Assembly: GCF_050433385.1 (NCBI RefSeq)
Contig: NZ_JBNPXI010000036.1
Coordinates: 1 to 30,750 of the forward strand
Direction of reading: 5' to 3'
DNA length: 30,750 bases
From: Brassicibacter mesophilus
GTDB taxonomy: Bacteria > Bacillota > Clostridia > Tissierellales > Proteiniboraceae
In this document: positions 29,627-30,750 of the stretch, piece by piece
How the letters are laid out: each line of letters begins with the position of its first letter
Numbering within the stretch: position 1 is the stretch's first letter
Position numbers and translations under genes: made by a program
Notes under the pieces: generated by a model
Databases searched by the model: none
What the model saw: the letters and a program-made list of their open reading frames with translations, nothing else
Told to the model about the DNA's origin: nothing

Positions 29627-29684
29627 AAAAAATACAATAAAAATCACCATTTAGAAAAAAATGGTGATTTTTATTGTATTTTTT
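29627..29684 (-). terminator. very long terminator hairpin after the gene at 29683
   Basis: The arms 29627-29650 and 29661-29684 are perfectly complementary over 24 bases with a 10-base loop. On the minus strand the right end gives ATTTTTTG. The stem begins in the stop codon of the upstream gene. Confidence 0.85.
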
Positions 29685-30117
29685 AATTAAAGTATTTCCA
29701 TCCACTATCTGAGTGGAAAGCGATGAGAATAGGTTCACTAACTTGCATTGGTAAAACTCCACCACTCCATCCCTTTTTAGGAGGAATATAAGTGTCTTTA
29801 TATCCTGTATCTACTTTTGCTAAATCATAGTCATATTTATACATTGCATCGTATACCGATTTATAAAATTCATAACTATCCCTAGCTAGATCGTCAGCAA
29901 GAACTTCACAAGCACCTAAGTAAATTCCTAATATAGTTAAAGCAGGGGTTCCACCTTTTGCCAACTTATCTAAAACAACACCTATTCCAACCATAATCCC
30001 CTCATCTACTAGATAGTGTACTACAGGACTATCTGGATTTTCTCCTTGCCATGCTTTATAAGCCTGGTCTCTTAATTGTTTAACTTCACTTATGGTATAA
30101 ATTTCTGTATGATTCAT
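29683..30117 (-). CDS. hypothetical protein with central Gly-rich hydrophobic segment
   Basis: 144 residues, family unknown. A polar helical start (TISEVKQLRDQAYKAWQGENPDSP) leads to a hydrophobic Gly-rich stretch at 41-73 (IMVGIGVVLDKLAKGGTPALTILGIYLGACEVL). A Tyr-rich charged part (DSYEFYKSVYDAMYKYDYDLAKVDTGYKDTY) and a Trp-containing tail ending WKYFN follow. AAGGAGGT lies 7 bases before the second ATG (30117) and touches the first, so 30117 is the start. Like the protein at 28000, it is cytosolic at the N-terminus with a membrane-active-looking middle. It runs against the replication fork. Confidence 0.6.
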   Translation of the reverse strand: MNHTEIYTISEVKQLRDQAYKAWQGENPDSPVVHYLVDEGIMVGIGVVLDKLAKGGTPALTILGIYLGACEVLADDLARDSYEFYKSVYDAMYKYDYDLAKVDTGYKDTYIPPKKGWSGGVLPMQVSEPILIAFHSDSGWKYFN

Positions 30118-30123
30118 ATACAT

Positions 30124-30449
30124 ACCTCCTTCTTTTAATTTTATTTTTGTAAGACTCCTCTTTGTTGGCCAACTTATTTCGCCTTACACTATATAAAAGG
30201 GTGCATCTATTAAAATTTTCAACCACTAATAAAAAAAATTTTTTTACAGTTTGTCCTTTTTTGTCTTAATTTGTTTTACTGTTTTTACTTTATTTGGTTG
30301 AAAAAAATGTCTTTTACGTCCTATTATTTAGTATAAACAATTAGCTTATATCTTAATTAGTATCAAAGAATTTGTATTTTTACCAAGCTACAGTACTTGT
30401 TTTCTCCAGAATATAAAAACTTAAAGGGATTCAGACAAGGGGGGATAAA
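30124..30449. other. gene-free divergent region, AT-rich
   Basis: This holds the divergent starts of the genes at 30117 and 30450. There is a run of A8T8 near 30229-30244 likely to be curved. I found no convincing promoter for the minus-strand gene. On the plus strand a promoter is visible at 30298-30327. No RNA gene, repeat or hidden ORF is evident. Confidence 0.5.
30298..30327 (+). promoter_or_regulatory. possible promoter of the gene at 30450
   Basis: -35 TTGAAA at 30298-30303, an 18-base spacer and -10 TATTAT at 30322-30327, giving a leader of about 115 bases. Confidence 0.45.
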
Positions 30450-30662
30450 ATGCTAAGTTTAGCTAAAAAGTTTATTGATGAAAGTGAGGAGAATAAAGCA
30501 CTTTATAAAAAAGCTATTATTAAGCACGATAAGAAAGCCTACAGTATATTAAATAGGAGATTTAGTGATTATATGTTTAAAATTAACGCTACAAGCTACT
30601 TACACAAATCTATTGTTTTAAATGCAAGAGAGTTTAAAAAAAGACAGTTAAGATTATATTAG
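30450..30662 (+). CDS. hypothetical small basic helical protein
   Basis: 70 residues, strongly helical and basic: LAKKFIDESEENKALYKKAIIKHDKKAYSILNRRF, then SDYMFKINATSYLHKSIVLNAREFKKRQLRLY. The pattern recalls the first helices of sigma-factor-like or other small DNA/RNA-binding proteins, but I cannot assign a family. AAGGGGGG precedes the ATG. The stop is TAG, and the same frame stays open for 25 more codons to 30740 (starting VIAKLMIKRGVERTYR), so it could be a longer gene broken by an amber codon. Confidence 0.55.
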   Translation: MLSLAKKFIDESEENKALYKKAIIKHDKKAYSILNRRFSDYMFKINATSYLHKSIVLNAREFKKRQLRLY

Positions 30663-30750
30663 GTAATTGCGAAACTCATGATTAAAAGAGGTGTAGAAAG
30701 AACCTATAGATGTAGAAGTGAATTTTTAAATGTAAACTAATGTGTTTTAT

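Noticed and set aside
29591..29650. 20-residue N-terminal extension of the small membrane protein at 29360
   Set aside because: It would be encoded within the terminator hairpin of the upstream gene and leaves the good AAGGAG at 29590 unexplained.
1..30750. CRISPR array, tRNA genes, insertion sequences or prophage genes
   Set aside because: No regularly spaced repeats, tRNA-like cloverleaf with CCA context, transposase or phage structural gene was found on either strand by eye.

Overview
The window is the replication-origin region of a low-GC, AT-rich Gram-positive bacterium of the class Clostridia. Three things point there: the dnaA-dnaN-yaaA-recF-remB-gyrB and rpmH-rnpA-yidD-yidC-jag-mnmE-mnmG-rsmG-noc runs on either side of oriC, the strong AGGAGG-type ribosome binding sites, and the rsbV-rsbW-sigB module between gyrA and an rRNA operon, an arrangement I recall from Clostridioides difficile. 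I cannot name the genus. The YIEGIA pair suggests an endospore former, possibly of the Peptostreptococcales/Tissierellales type (inference).

Layout, left to right. 1-292: leader and tandem promoters of an rRNA operon that runs left out of the window. 293-1862: rsbV-rsbW-sigB, a partner-switching sigma module (minus strand). 2011-4446: gyrA. 4615-8628: a Cys-rich putative redox protein and an oligopeptide-type ABC importer (binding protein and two permeases, no ATPases). 8838-9946: the YIEGIA/capping-subunit pair. 10179-12530: a Zn/Cd-exporting P-type ATPase on the plus strand behind a consensus promoter with two palindromes. 12570-19127: gyrB, remB, recF, yaaA, dnaN, dnaA (minus). 19128-19731: DnaA-box-rich intergenic region. 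19732-27318: rpmH to noc (plus). 27333-30750: small accessory genes of unknown function, with a duplicated promoter/start segment, several strong palindromic terminators and a possibly truncated gene. soj/spo0J, which often follow noc, are not in the window.

How it fits together. Replication would start between dnaA and dnaN, where DnaA boxes, a GC patch, six DnaA-trios and an AT-rich stretch line up in the Bacillus subtilis order. Nearly all core genes point away from the origin. The exceptions, cadA and three genes in the right-hand accessory zone, run head-on to the fork and mark regions that look acquired. The gyrB-gyrA pair is split by about 8 kb of accessory genes.

The least explained parts are the cadA operator pair (with no regulator gene beside it), the structured leader before noc, the repeat flanking mnmG, and the 27.4-30.7 kb cassette zone. 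Start codons were chosen by Shine-Dalgarno spacing and several differ from the longest possible ORF.
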